The notes beneath the pieces are model-generated. The model was not told the DNA's origin. It made no database searches and was given only the letters and a program-made list of their open reading frames with translations. A stretch of 64,000 nt of DNA, taken from Caldilineales bacterium (GTDB lineage Bacteria; Chloroflexota; Anaerolineae; J102). Of this stretch, positions 10,106-18,599 are shown in pieces. Position 1 is the first letter of the stretch, and each line of letters starts with the position of its first letter. The position numbers and the translations under genes are program-made. The DNA lies in NCBI GenBank assembly GCA_019695115.1, contig JAIBAP010000032.1, forward strand, positions 1 to 64,000, given 5' to 3'.

Positions 10106-11119
10106 CTAGACCTTGTTGGTTGGGGGGATTTCCATCGCCACGCGAAAGCCACGGTTCGGCAAGCGATCTTCTTCGGGGGCGCCACGGCGGGTGGCATTGG
10201 TCACGCCGCCGGGTTGGCTGGCATAGGAACCACCGCGCACGATGCGGCGAACAATGACAGTGTAGCGGGCGGCGTCGGGGTCTTCGCGGCCATCGTCACT
10301 GCGATAGGGATAGGGGAAATCACTCACGGCATCCTGGCTGCCCCAGATCGTCTGCGTCCACTCTTCGGCATTGCCCATCATATCCATACAGCCAAACGTA
10401 CTTGCCCCCTCAGGAAACTGGCGGACGGGCGTCGTGCCGCCCCCGCCCATGTTGCAGACGCCGTCGCGCCACTCATCTCCCCAGGGAAAGCGGGTGTTCA
10501 GCCGCCCGCGCGCCGCCCTTTCCCATTCAGCTTCGGTGGGCAGGCGATAGTGAGGGCCGCTCTTATCCCGGCCCGATTTCTCGTTCAGCCAATCGCAGTA
10601 GGCGCGGGCCTCGCGCCAGCTCACATTCACCACCGGATGGTCCTCGATATTTTTAGGCGGTTTGCGCATCAGCCAGTTGCGGGCAGGCGGCGACACACTG
10701 GGCCGAGCCTTGAGGAAGTCGGCGTACTCTTTGTTGGTCACCGGAAACACACCGATGCAATAGCCCGCCAACCTTATATCGTGCGGTGGGGATTCGTTGG
10801 CGCTCTCGCTGCCCATGCAGAATGTACCTTCGGGGATCGGCGTCATCTCCGACTCGAACGGCAGCCGCGGACACTCCGGCTCTGCCTCCAGCCCGGGCCC
10901 TGCCGCGACCCCGTGCTCAGCCTCCAACTCGCCCAGCCGCCGCAGGTCAGCTTGGATTTGCTCCTCGCGCTGTTTGATCTCGACCCGCGCCTTAGCCGCT
11001 TCGACAACACCGGCCGTGATCTCGCCCTGGCGCAGCTCTTGCACAAGTTGCTTGTTGGTTTGCAGGCGCGCCTGAATCTGGCGCATTTCGTCTTCTAGCA
11101 ATTGGCGTTGGCTGGGCAT
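10106..11119 (-). CDS. FGE-sulfatase/SUMF1-fold protein with N-terminal coiled coil
   Basis: A 337-residue protein. Residues 1-70 are a charged coiled coil (ending near RRLGELEAEHG). Residues 91-337 are a formylglycine-generating-enzyme fold with IPEGTFCMGSES, FPVTNKEYADFL, RLPTEAEWERAARG, FPWGDEW, MMGNAEEW and RGGSY motifs. The cysteines of true formylglycine-generating enzymes near the C-terminus are missing (GGSYASQPGGV), so sulfatase activation is unlikely. A binding or recognition role, common for this C-type-lectin-like fold, fits better. It is the first gene of a cassette with the SIR2-like and STAND genes. The start at ATG 11119 is chosen over an in-frame TTG at 11152. Neither has a good ribosome-binding site, so the start is uncertain. 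Confidence 0.85.
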   Translation of the reverse strand: MPSQRQLLEDEMRQIQARLQTNKQLVQELRQGEITAGVVEAAKARVEIKQREEQIQADLRRLGELEAEHGVAAGPGLEAEPECPRLPFESEMTPIPEGTFCMGSESANESPPHDIRLAGYCIGVFPVTNKEYADFLKARPSVSPPARNWLMRKPPKNIEDHPVVNVSWREARAYCDWLNEKSGRDKSGPHYRLPTEAEWERAARGRLNTRFPWGDEWRDGVCNMGGGGTTPVRQFPEGASTFGCMDMMGNAEEWTQTIWGSQDAVSDFPYPYRSDDGREDPDAARYTVIVRRIVRGGSYASQPGGVTNATRRGAPEEDRLPNRGFRVAMEIPPTNKV

Positions 11120-11230
11120 AGAATCAGATCGGGGGTTCTCGATGAAATGCAAGTTTTTCGCCGATTATCCGTCAAAACGATAAATACCTTTGTTTCTGCG
11201 AATATGCCAGAAACTCGGATGAACGTCAAA

Positions 11231-13459
11231 TCACGCCAGCGGATCCACCCGCTCGAACGCGGCAACCATCTGGCGCAGGAGGGCGGCGGGGCGGGGGGCG
11301 CCGGCGGGGCCGTAGTGCAGGGCGGCGAAAACGTCGAGATCGCCCTGGCGCAGGGCTTGCAGGCGGCGGGAGTCGGCCGCTGGCCCGGCGATGAAGTCGA
11401 ACCAGGCCAGCGCCTGGAAGCGCTCATGGCTGGCGAAGGCGTCGAGCATGGCTTTGGCCGAGTCGTAGCCGGCCGCCGCATGGGTCAGGCCCATCAGCCG
11501 GGGGAAACCGAGCGCGGTCGCGTCCAGGGCAGCGGCCTGATCGAGCGAGACCGCCCGCCGGAAGGCCGCCCATTCGCTGTTTTGCGCGCGGTGCACCTCG
11601 CGCCAGCCGGCCTGGGCGGAGGGCCGCCAGCGGTGCTGCTGCCAGGGGCGGTCGGGGTCGAAGCTGAAATGCCGGGCGAAGACCTCGGCCTGGCCTTGGC
11701 CCCAGCGATCCCAGAAGGCGTCGATCTCGAAACGGATCACCAGCCGGCCGGCTTCGTCCATCCCCCGGCGGTCGGCGACCAGGGCCAACACAGCGGTGGC
11801 GATGCTGATTGGCAGCTTGAGGATGTCGGCCACCTCGACCAGCAGGAAGCCGAAACGGTTCCAGACGGCGGCCAGACGGCGCTCGGCCGGGCCGGCGTCG
11901 GGGGCGGGGTCGATGCGCAGGGCAGCGGGCAGGTCGAGGCCGGTCTGGCTCAGTTCGGGCCAGCGGGCAAGGAAGGCATCGTGGACGGGGAAGCCGAAAT
12001 CGACATCGTCGGGCAGGGCGGCGCGGATCTGTTGGCGTTCTTCGGCGCTCAGGCTGGCAATGGCATCGAGGGCGGGGCCGCGATAGGGGCTGCGGCGGTC
12101 TTTGACCAGGGCGCCCAGGCTCAGCCCGGCCTTGCCCATCAGCCCCCAGTTGCCCAGGCCCAGGGCAATCGAGGCGCGGTTGAAGGCGTTGATGACCTGG
12201 TTGTTGGTGGCGCCGAGTGGGATCGGGGCGACGTCGATGTCCGGGACGACGGGGCGCGGCTCGATGACCGGAGGCACGTCGATGTCGGGGAGGGGGTCGG
12301 GTTGGGGGAGAGGGGCGGGCGAGGGCGGGCGCGGGGCGATGGGTTCCACCACCGGCGCCACTACCGGCGCGACCGGCAATCCCTGCCATTCGCGGGCGCA
12401 GAAGGTCTGCAAGGTCGCATAGACCGGTTTGCGGTGGCCGATGTCCAGCCCGCCGGGGCGGTAGACGCCGTAGTATTTGTCGCCGTCCAGCGGGCCAAAG
12501 TCCTGGGTGCAGAACCACACCGCCAGCTCGATCCACGGGTCCTTGAGCAGCAGTTCCAGGCCCAGCGGCAGATTGCGCGACTGGAAGTCATCCTGGCCGC
12601 CGTTGCTGTGCCAGCCTACCTCCGAGACGAAGATCGGTCGCCGGCCCCCCTCCTCGGCCTGGATGACATCTTTGACGCCCTTGAGATAGCGGGCATAGGT
12701 GATGGGCACCTGCCGGGCTTGCTGTTCCCACGGCCTGGGTCCTTCTTCGACATAAAGATGATAGCCGACGCCGTCGAAGGGGAAGGCCTTGCCGCTGGCG
12801 CCCCAGCCGAAGCGCCTCTTGCCCTCGCGATAGGTCTGGCGCAGATACTCGGCCCCGGCGTTGCGGTTGATGCCCAGCCCCTGCACCGGCCCCGAGGCCA
12901 GCCTGACCTGGCTCAGCCCCATCTCGGACTTGACCTTGTTGTAGATGCGCTCGAGGAGGATGGCGAACCAGCCCGGATGCACCCAGTTGCTCTTGCCGTG
13001 ATGCCAGTCGTCCGGCTCGTTGAACGATTCCCACACGGCCACATCAGCCTGGAAGCGACGGACGATGCTGGCAAAAGTCTCGACATAACGGTCGAGCCAT
13101 TCCTGCCGGAAGGCGGAATTGGCGGGTCGCTGGCGCAGGGCGTCGCCGAAGTCGGTGGGGCGCACGGCTTCGCAGTTGATCAGCCCGTAGATTTTCAGCC
13201 CCCGGCCCTTGAGCCCGGCGATGATCTGGCGGAAGCACTGTTCCCAACCGGCGTCCTCGACCGAGGCGAAGTCGCCGAGGACGAAGTTGAGCCGCACCCA
13301 GCCCACGCCGGTGTCGGCGATGAGGGCGGGGTTGGCGAGGCGCGGGCTGGGGCCGAGGCCTTCGAGCGGGTTGTTGGCGTCGATGCCGATGCGTTCGCGG
13401 GCGCGGAGGGTGTCTGGGCTGGGGATGGGCAGGGGTGGGGGGATGTGGGGGCCGATCAT
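11231..13459 (-). CDS. Glycoside-hydrolase-like (clan GH-A) protein with helical C-terminal half
   Basis: A 742-residue protein. Residues about 20-360 look like a TIM-barrel glycosidase of clan GH-A: WESFNEPDDW puts the acid/base glutamate at residue 148, and PIFVSEVGWHS puts the nucleophile at E280. No signal peptide is seen, which is odd for a polysaccharide-degrading enzyme. A Pro-rich linker (about 370-410) leads to an alpha-helical region of about 330 residues (NNQVINAFNRASIALG onwards) that I do not recognise. An AGGAG sits nine bases before the ATG at 13459, supporting this start. It is the last gene of a minus-strand group with the C25-like peptidase and the Gly/Asp-rich protein. Substrate unknown. 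Confidence 0.75.
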   Translation of the reverse strand: MIGPHIPPPLPIPSPDTLRARERIGIDANNPLEGLGPSPRLANPALIADTGVGWVRLNFVLGDFASVEDAGWEQCFRQIIAGLKGRGLKIYGLINCEAVRPTDFGDALRQRPANSAFRQEWLDRYVETFASIVRRFQADVAVWESFNEPDDWHHGKSNWVHPGWFAILLERIYNKVKSEMGLSQVRLASGPVQGLGINRNAGAEYLRQTYREGKRRFGWGASGKAFPFDGVGYHLYVEEGPRPWEQQARQVPITYARYLKGVKDVIQAEEGGRRPIFVSEVGWHSNGGQDDFQSRNLPLGLELLLKDPWIELAVWFCTQDFGPLDGDKYYGVYRPGGLDIGHRKPVYATLQTFCAREWQGLPVAPVVAPVVEPIAPRPPSPAPLPQPDPLPDIDVPPVIEPRPVVPDIDVAPIPLGATNNQVINAFNRASIALGLGNWGLMGKAGLSLGALVKDRRSPYRGPALDAIASLSAEERQQIRAALPDDVDFGFPVHDAFLARWPELSQTGLDLPAALRIDPAPDAGPAERRLAAVWNRFGFLLVEVADILKLPISIATAVLALVADRRGMDEAGRLVIRFEIDAFWDRWGQGQAEVFARHFSFDPDRPWQQHRWRPSAQAGWREVHRAQNSEWAAFRRAVSLDQAAALDATALGFPRLMGLTHAAAGYDSAKAMLDAFASHERFQALAWFDFIAGPAADSRRLQALRQGDLDVFAALHYGPAGAPRPAALLRQMVAAFERVDPLA

Positions 13460-13680
13460 GGTGGGCGTCTCCTGGTGGGGGGAGGGCGGGGGTGATCCGC
13501 GAAGGACGCGAAGGGGGCGAAGGGGGGGGATCCGCGAAGGGGGCGAAGGTGGAATGTGGATCTGCGCCTATCAGGGCACTGATCTTGACGCCCAGAACGT
13601 GCATTTCGCTTCAGGGTCAGGTGCGCGAGGTGGCGCAGGGGGATGGGGTTTCGGTCAATCAGGCGGTTGTTCCGGGCACA
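13460..13680. other. Intergenic region with GA-rich simple sequence
   Basis: No gene supported. Around 13495-13560 the plus strand has near-repeats of 'gatccgcgaaggacgcgaagggggcgaagg', a simple-sequence patch similar to the filler seen elsewhere in the window. No hairpin with a U-tract was noticed. Confidence 0.4.
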
Positions 13681-15189
13681 TCAGCCTCCACGCAAAGTCG
13701 TTGCTTCTTTAGCCGGAGCAGGGGGCGGCGCCATCCCCCCCAACCTCACCGCCGGATCCCCCACCACCACATAATTGCGGGCGTCGCTGTTGGCCGTCCA
13801 CAGCCGCGCCAACTCCTCCGGGCGCACCGCCTCGCCCCCTTTGATCTGCTCGATGCGGTCGGCCACCTCAGTGCTCAGCTCGGCATAGCGGACGTTGAAA
13901 TCCTCCGTCACCGCCCCCAGGCGCTCACCGGCGAACAACCGTTGCAAGGCGCTGTCGAAGGTTGTCTCCTGTCGCACCCCCTCCCAGATGAAACTCGCCC
14001 CCCAGGCCCGGTCCACGTGCCCCACCACCGCCAGCGCCCCGCCCCTGGGGTGGCCCAACAGCCGTTGTGGGAGGCGGGCGATAAAAGGCTCCGGCGCCAC
14101 CGGGATGCGCGTCACCTGCTCCAGCCCGCCCACCTGCACCCCCGCCTCTTGCCAGGTGCGGATGGCGAACTCATCATCTTTGGGTGCGCCTGCCCCGTAG
14201 CAGGCGAAGAAGAAAGCAATCAATCCCTGCACCTGGGCGTCGTCGCCGATATCGCGCGCCGCCAGATAGTGCCCATCCCCCAGCGCACCCTCGCCCGGCC
14301 AGTCGCTGCAGATCAGCGCCCCCTGCTCCTCCCGCTGCCGCGGATGCCCCACCTGCCCGAAGCCCATCCCGTGGCTGGCGCTGAAGAGAAAGGCCGGCGT
14401 ATCCTCACCGCCCAGCAGCCGGCTCAACTGCGTCTTGCTGGCCCCTTCGCCGATCCAGCTCTGCACCTGCCAGCCTTGCAAGCGCCGGCTGAAGGCAGCC
14501 GCCAGCGGATCGACGAGTTCGCCCGCGCTGAGGGCCGTGGCGCGGTCGGCGCCGTTTCTGGCCCCGAAGAAGGCCGCCTTGCGTTTCGGCGGCCCTTGCG
14601 GTTCCCCGCTTTCGGCTGCCACCAGGCTGCGGGCGTAATGCTCGTATTCCGCTGTCGTCTCGAAATGGATACGACCCACGGCATAGGCCACATCTAGCTG
14701 GTATTGGAAGCGATAGGGGATGTGGGCCGGGTCGCCGACGATGAGCAGGTAATAGGGCACCTTGCGCGGATCGACCACGCCCGGCGAGGCGTTGTTGCGG
14801 GTCAGCCAGGCATTCTTCGAGTCTCCCGGCTTGTAACGGAAGCGCGGCGAGAGACCGGCGTCGCGGTACAGCCCGCCCGCCTGCTCTCGCCGCAATCGCA
14901 ACAGAGGGCCGAGCGCCTCGCGGATGGCGGCAAGCTGCGGGTCGCCCTCGGCGAAGATCACCCCCCAGCCGGCCTGGGCCAGATCGTTGGCATTCACCCC
15001 TGCCATCACCCCCCGCCAGCCCTGGCCCTCGCCCAACCCGCGTTTGCCCATCCGCAAATCCTTCAGCTCCTCCGCCGAAAGCGGCTGGCCCTGCACCAGG
15101 TCGGCCAGACGGGCGGCCGTCAGCGCTGGCAGCAGCGGCTGGCCGGTGAGGGCGTCGATGCCGTTGGCGAAGATGAAGTCATCGTTCAT
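13681..15189 (-). CDS. C25/caspase-fold (clan CD) cysteine peptidase-like protein
   Basis: A 502-residue protein with the clan CD catalytic arrangement. FLFSASHGMGFG places a histidine at residue 273 after a hydrophobic strand, and IAFFFACYGAG places a cysteine at 330 after another. LLIVGDPAHIPY (149-158) and the closing NYVVVGDPAVRL are typical of the gingipain-like C25/CHAT group. There is no signal peptide, so a cytoplasmic role is likely. Start ATG at 15189 lacks a clear Shine-Dalgarno. It lies 78 bases downstream of the 199-residue protein gene and upstream of the glycosidase-like gene, all in the same direction. Regulated proteolysis is an inference; the target is unknown. Confidence 0.75.
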   Translation of the reverse strand: MNDDFIFANGIDALTGQPLLPALTAARLADLVQGQPLSAEELKDLRMGKRGLGEGQGWRGVMAGVNANDLAQAGWGVIFAEGDPQLAAIREALGPLLRLRREQAGGLYRDAGLSPRFRYKPGDSKNAWLTRNNASPGVVDPRKVPYYLLIVGDPAHIPYRFQYQLDVAYAVGRIHFETTAEYEHYARSLVAAESGEPQGPPKRKAAFFGARNGADRATALSAGELVDPLAAAFSRRLQGWQVQSWIGEGASKTQLSRLLGGEDTPAFLFSASHGMGFGQVGHPRQREEQGALICSDWPGEGALGDGHYLAARDIGDDAQVQGLIAFFFACYGAGAPKDDEFAIRTWQEAGVQVGGLEQVTRIPVAPEPFIARLPQRLLGHPRGGALAVVGHVDRAWGASFIWEGVRQETTFDSALQRLFAGERLGAVTEDFNVRYAELSTEVADRIEQIKGGEAVRPEELARLWTANSDARNYVVVGDPAVRLGGMAPPPAPAKEATTLRGG

Positions 15190-15267
15190 GGTGTTTTGGG
15201 ATGCGTGAAGGGCGCAAAGGGGCGCGAAGGGTGTTGGGCAATGGACGATGGCAACGCAGGCCCGGCT

Positions 15268-15867
15268 CTAGAACTGGAGGCCGAGATGCCGGGCAAAGCG
15301 GTCGAGTTTGTCTTCGATCCGCTGCAACTGCGCGGCCAGAGCCGCCACCTCGCCGCTGCCGCCGCTGCTCCCCCCGCCGGTATCGTTGCCAGTATCGTCA
15401 CCGGTATCGTCACCATCAGCGGTCCGCTCGCGGAAGAGAAGGTGGAAGCAGACATGATGGCCGCCGGGCAGGCCCAGGCCCCCGACCACGTCGCTGTCGA
15501 TGTTGCCGGCGGCGTCGCCGATGTAGATCGCCAACGGCCCCTGCTGCGAGGGATTGTAGACGTTGGTGATCATGTGCTGGATCGGGTAGTTGGGGTTGCC
15601 CGGCCTCCCCCGACCTTCGAAATGGGCGACATCTCCCTTCCAGGGCCAGGCCAGCCAGCAGGTCGCCGAGATCGCGTCATAGCCGTCCTTGTCCTTGACG
15701 AAGATACTGGCTACGGTGTTGCCCTGGGCCGCGACTTCGTCGATCAGCGTCGCCCTGATCAGTTCGTACTTCGTCCCCGGCATGGGCGCATGCGTGAGCT
15801 GGACGCCCGTCACCATGCCGCCGGACTCCGAAAAACGCCTGCAATTTTCATCACGTGGGTCAGACAT
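15268..15867 (-). CDS. Small protein with beta-rich N-terminus, Asp/Gly linker and C-terminal coiled coil
   Basis: A 199-residue protein of unrecognised family. Residues 1-150 look like a compact beta-rich domain ending in VGGLGLPGGHHVCFHLLF. Then comes a low-complexity Asp/Gly/Thr/Ser linker (about 152-172) and a short amphipathic helix (VAALAAQLQRIEDKLDRFA) that could oligomerise. Start ATG at 15867 is supported by GGGGAG seven bases upstream. It is first in a same-strand group with the C25-like peptidase and the GH-like protein. The N-terminal part resembles domains I associate with phage or lysozyme accessory modules, but I cannot name it. Confidence 0.6.
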   Translation of the reverse strand: MSDPRDENCRRFSESGGMVTGVQLTHAPMPGTKYELIRATLIDEVAAQGNTVASIFVKDKDGYDAISATCWLAWPWKGDVAHFEGRGRPGNPNYPIQHMITNVYNPSQQGPLAIYIGDAAGNIDSDVVGGLGLPGGHHVCFHLLFRERTADGDDTGDDTGNDTGGGSSGGSGEVAALAAQLQRIEDKLDRFARHLGLQF

Positions 15868-16764
15868 CTTGTTGCTCCCCTTGTTTGAGTGTAAGTCGGA
15901 TCGGTATCGAATAGAAGCGAGCGCAAATGAGTAGGGAAGACTTCGCCGGACACCTCCTGAGACACGGGAAAGACCAACCATCAAACCGACTGCCAGCGGC
16001 CAAACCTGCACTGGCTGTCGTGCAAATGCGGCAGGGCGGCGCTGCGTATGAGAACCTATCGGTGAAAACCGGCGAACCTTCGCTGCCGGCGCTTAACGCC
16101 AACGAATCAGGATCGGCGAACGCGGCGACGTCTCGGCCCAGCCTGGCGCCTGTCTGCCGGGCGCGTTCCATCTCACCCCCGCGTTCGTAACCTGCGAACG
16201 CGCCCATCCCTTTCCCCACCAGGCCACGCGCGCAGCAACGATGCCGAAGCAGATCATCATCCGGTCAGAGCACTTTGTTTGAAACCCGCCTGCCCGACCT
16301 TGTCGTCTCGGCCTGGTTTGTTCGCTCGAATTGCGAATCATCTCTGGGGGGATCGCCAAATGAGAGGGAGATAACTGACGATGGGGGCGAGTCTAGCACA
16401 CCGGACCACGCCGCGCAACTTGCAGCGCCAAAGATGTAAGCCTCTGCCATCCTGAACATGGGGCCACCTTGTGCTCGTGTTCTGGATTTGCGGATAGAAC
16501 AAATGTTCTGTTATGCTATCCCCACAGCTTGGGTCATGGCATTTTGTCGGCATGTTGGGTCATCGAGCACTGAACACGGAACGCGAAAAACAGAACCCGG
16601 AACCCCGTCCGCATGTAAGCGTGCGAACTCCGCCAGCCCCCGGAACCCGGCCCCCGTTCGCACGTAGGCGTGCGAACTCCGCCAACCCCCGGAACACGGA
16701 ACACGGAACACCCCTCCCTGCGTCCCCCCCTCTCAGCGTCTCCCCCTCTCCCCGCCCTCCCGCC
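15868..16764. other. Long intergenic region between divergent gene groups
   Basis: About 900 bases with no gene I can support. Short open frames in this stretch lack ribosome-binding sites and resemble no family. Near 16565-16715 there is a block of 'ggaacacgg' and 'ggaacccgg' words and two copies of a 'gcgtgcgaactccgcca' segment (about 16619 and 16668), preceding the FtsK-like gene. The same GGAACAC family is expanded at 23072-23189. Promoters for both flanking gene groups should lie here but none is convincing by eye. Confidence 0.5.
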
Positions 16765-17766
16765 ATGAACCGCCTCACCCTCGAACGCCAGGCTGACCTC
16801 ATCGAAGCCGTCCTGTCCGCACACAAGATCGACAGCCATGTCTGGGGCGGCACGGTCACGCCCCGCTTCATCCGCTTCGACCTCACCGCCACACTCGGCG
16901 CCCGCGTCCAGAAGATCCTCGCCCTCAAAGACGAGATCGCTCTCTCGCTCGGCGTCAAGGACATCCGCCTGTACCGCGAAGGCGGCGCCATCCGGCTGGA
17001 GGTGCCGCGCCCGCAACCCGCCACCATCCGGCTGCTGCCCTTGTGCGCCGGGCTGAGCAAGACGCCGCCGCTCTCGGCTGTGCTGGGGGTGGATGCAGAG
17101 GGTGCGCCCTTGCTCTTGCGGCTGCCCAGCCCGGAGGTGGCGCATGTGCTGGTGGCGGGGACGACGGGCAGTGGCAAGACGGCGCTGTTGCGTTCGATGC
17201 TGCTGAGCCTGGCCCTGAACAACCCCCAGCGCAGCCTGCAACTGGCCTTGATCGACCCCAAGGGTCGGGGTTTTGGCGCCCTGGCGGGGCTGCCGCACCT
17301 GGTGCGCCCGGTGGTGACCGAGGCCGAGATGGCGGTGCGGCTGCTGGCGGGGCTGGTGGAGGAGATGGAGCGCCGCGACCGCGAGAAGCGGAGCGAGCCG
17401 GCGCTGGTGGTGGCGATCGATGAACTGGCCGACCTGCGTCAGGTGGGCGGGAAGGCGGTGGAGGAGTTGCTGGCGCGGCTGACGCAACGCGGGCGGGAGG
17501 CGGGAGTGCATGTGATCGTGGCCACACAGCGGCCGGCGGCGACGGTGGTGGGGAGCCTGGTGAAGGCGAACCTGCCGGTGCGGCTGGTGGGGGCAGTGGG
17601 CAGCGCCGAAGATGCGAAGGTGGCGATGGGGGTGGCCGGGAGCGGGGCCGAGCGCCTCAAAGGGAGGGGCGACTTCTTGCTGGTGGCCCGCGGGCAGACG
17701 GTGCGCCTGCAGGCGGCCTACATTAGCGAACAAGAAGTCATCCAGGCCGTCTCTCACTTGAAATGA
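16765..17766 (+). CDS. Soluble FtsK/SpoIIIE-type P-loop ATPase
   Basis: A 333-residue motor ATPase of the FtsK/SpoIIIE/HerA class. Walker A is GTTGSGKTA (132-140), followed by LIDPKGRGF (162-170) typical of FtsK DNA pumps, Walker B LVVAIDELADL near 215, and GVHVIVATQRP and NLPVRLVGAVGSAEDA, which match the FtsK sensor region. There is no membrane anchor, and no gamma winged helix beyond the motor, so it is shorter than chromosome-partitioning FtsK. DNA translocation is a family-based inference. Start at MNRLTLERQ is chosen because the upstream in-frame sequence is simple repeats; no clear Shine-Dalgarno precedes it. The stop codon lies within the first unit of a tandem repeat array. Confidence 0.82.
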   Translation: MNRLTLERQADLIEAVLSAHKIDSHVWGGTVTPRFIRFDLTATLGARVQKILALKDEIALSLGVKDIRLYREGGAIRLEVPRPQPATIRLLPLCAGLSKTPPLSAVLGVDAEGAPLLLRLPSPEVAHVLVAGTTGSGKTALLRSMLLSLALNNPQRSLQLALIDPKGRGFGALAGLPHLVRPVVTEAEMAVRLLAGLVEEMERRDREKRSEPALVVAIDELADLRQVGGKAVEELLARLTQRGREAGVHVIVATQRPAATVVGSLVKANLPVRLVGAVGSAEDAKVAMGVAGSGAERLKGRGDFLLVARGQTVRLQAAYISEQEVIQAVSHLK

Positions 17767-17940
17767 CACAAATGGGGGAAACACAGATACATTGTTTTGA
17801 TGACACAAATGGGAGAAACACAGATACATTGTTTTGATGACACAAATGGGGGAAACAGAGATACATTGTTTTGATGACACAAATGGGGGAAACACAGATA
17901 CATTGTTTTGATGACACAAATGGGAGAAACACAGATACAA
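17763..17940. repeat. Tandem array with 37-bp period (four full copies plus one partial)
   Basis: Units begin at 17763, 17800, 17837, 17874 and 17911. Each starts with ATGACACAAATGGG, then (G/A)GAAACACAGATAC, then a tail ATTGTTTTG. The copies are contiguous with no spacers and differ at one or two positions. The array begins on the stop codon of the FtsK-like gene. An array with the same core and same period but a different tail lies at 55533-55632. Confidence 0.9.
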
Positions 17941-18180
17941 CCTGCCACCTCCCGCTGATCAAGACCCCCCCCCCTGCCACCCCCCCCCTGTCTACCTGCC
18001 CCCTGCCACCCTGCCTCGTCTACCTGCCTACCCGCCACTTGTCTACCTGCCACCTGCCACCCGCCACCTGTCTACCTGTCTACCTGTCTACCTGTCTACT
18101 TGTCTACCTGCCACCCGCCACCTGCCACCCGCCACTTGCCACCCGCCACTTGCCACCTGCCACTTGTCTACTCCCCCCCA
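17941..18180. repeat. Low-complexity CTGCCACC/TGTCTACC tract
   Basis: Irregular tandem repeats of 'ctgccacc', 'cgccac' and 'tgtctacc' fill this stretch up to the ribosome-binding site of the next gene. The complement of the same words (ggtggcaggtggcag) appears at about 22937-22980, so the family is dispersed. No gene seen. Confidence 0.75.
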
Positions 18181-18191
18181 AAGGAGCACCC

Positions 18192-18590
18192 ATGCGAAAC
18201 GCAATCCTCTTGATACTGGCCGCCGCAGCGGCGGCGCTGGCCGGGGTCATGGCCTGGCGGCTGAGCGCCGACGCCCTGGCGATGATCCTGGGCGTCCTCC
18301 TCGGCTTCCTGGCCCTGATCCCGGCCCTGATCATCGCCGTGGTGGCGCTGCGACGCAGCCAGGAGACCGCCCCGCCGCCGGGCGCGCCCATCGCCCCACC
18401 GCCGGTGGTGGTGGTCAGCGGCGGCTTCCCGCAGATGCTACCGATGGGGCAGGGACAGCCGGCCGGCTACGGCGCCCAGGCCATGTTGCCCGCCCCGCCG
18501 CTGGCCTCGGCCCCGCGCCAGTTCCGCGTCATGGGCTACGAAGCCACAGACGAGGCCAACAACGAAGCCTGGTCGTCAGACTCCTGGTAA
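18192..18590 (+). CDS. Small two-helix membrane protein
   Basis: A 132-residue protein of no recognised family. Two hydrophobic helices (about 4-22 and 27-51) sit at the N-terminus, followed by a Pro/Gly/Ala-rich cytoplasmic-type tail ending in acidic and Trp residues (NEAWSSDSW). AAGGAG lies five bases before the ATG, which fixes the start despite open reading frame continuing upstream through repeats. It follows the FtsK-like gene on the same strand after 425 bases of repeats. A membrane partner for that ATPase is possible but unproven. Confidence 0.7.
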   Translation: MRNAILLILAAAAAALAGVMAWRLSADALAMILGVLLGFLALIPALIIAVVALRRSQETAPPPGAPIAPPPVVVVSGGFPQMLPMGQGQPAGYGAQAMLPAPPLASAPRQFRVMGYEATDEANNEAWSSDSW

Positions 18591-18599
18591 TCGCACCCG

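Noticed and set aside
10106-11119. True formylglycine-generating enzyme activating a sulfatase
   Set aside because: Key C-terminal cysteines are missing and no sulfatase gene is adjacent.
11102-13495. 797-codon plus-strand open frame
   Set aside because: It is antisense to the GH-A-like gene, which has catalytic motifs. The antisense product is repetitive Gly/Ala/Val and unlike any known family.
17763-17940. Possible CRISPR array (37-bp repeats)
   Set aside because: The units are head-to-tail with no variable spacers and no cas genes are present; it is a plain tandem repeat.
16534-17940. 468-codon minus-strand frame including the tandem repeats
   Set aside because: The coding signal is the FtsK-like ATPase on the plus strand; the repeat-encoded N-terminus (CVSPICVI...) is meaningless.
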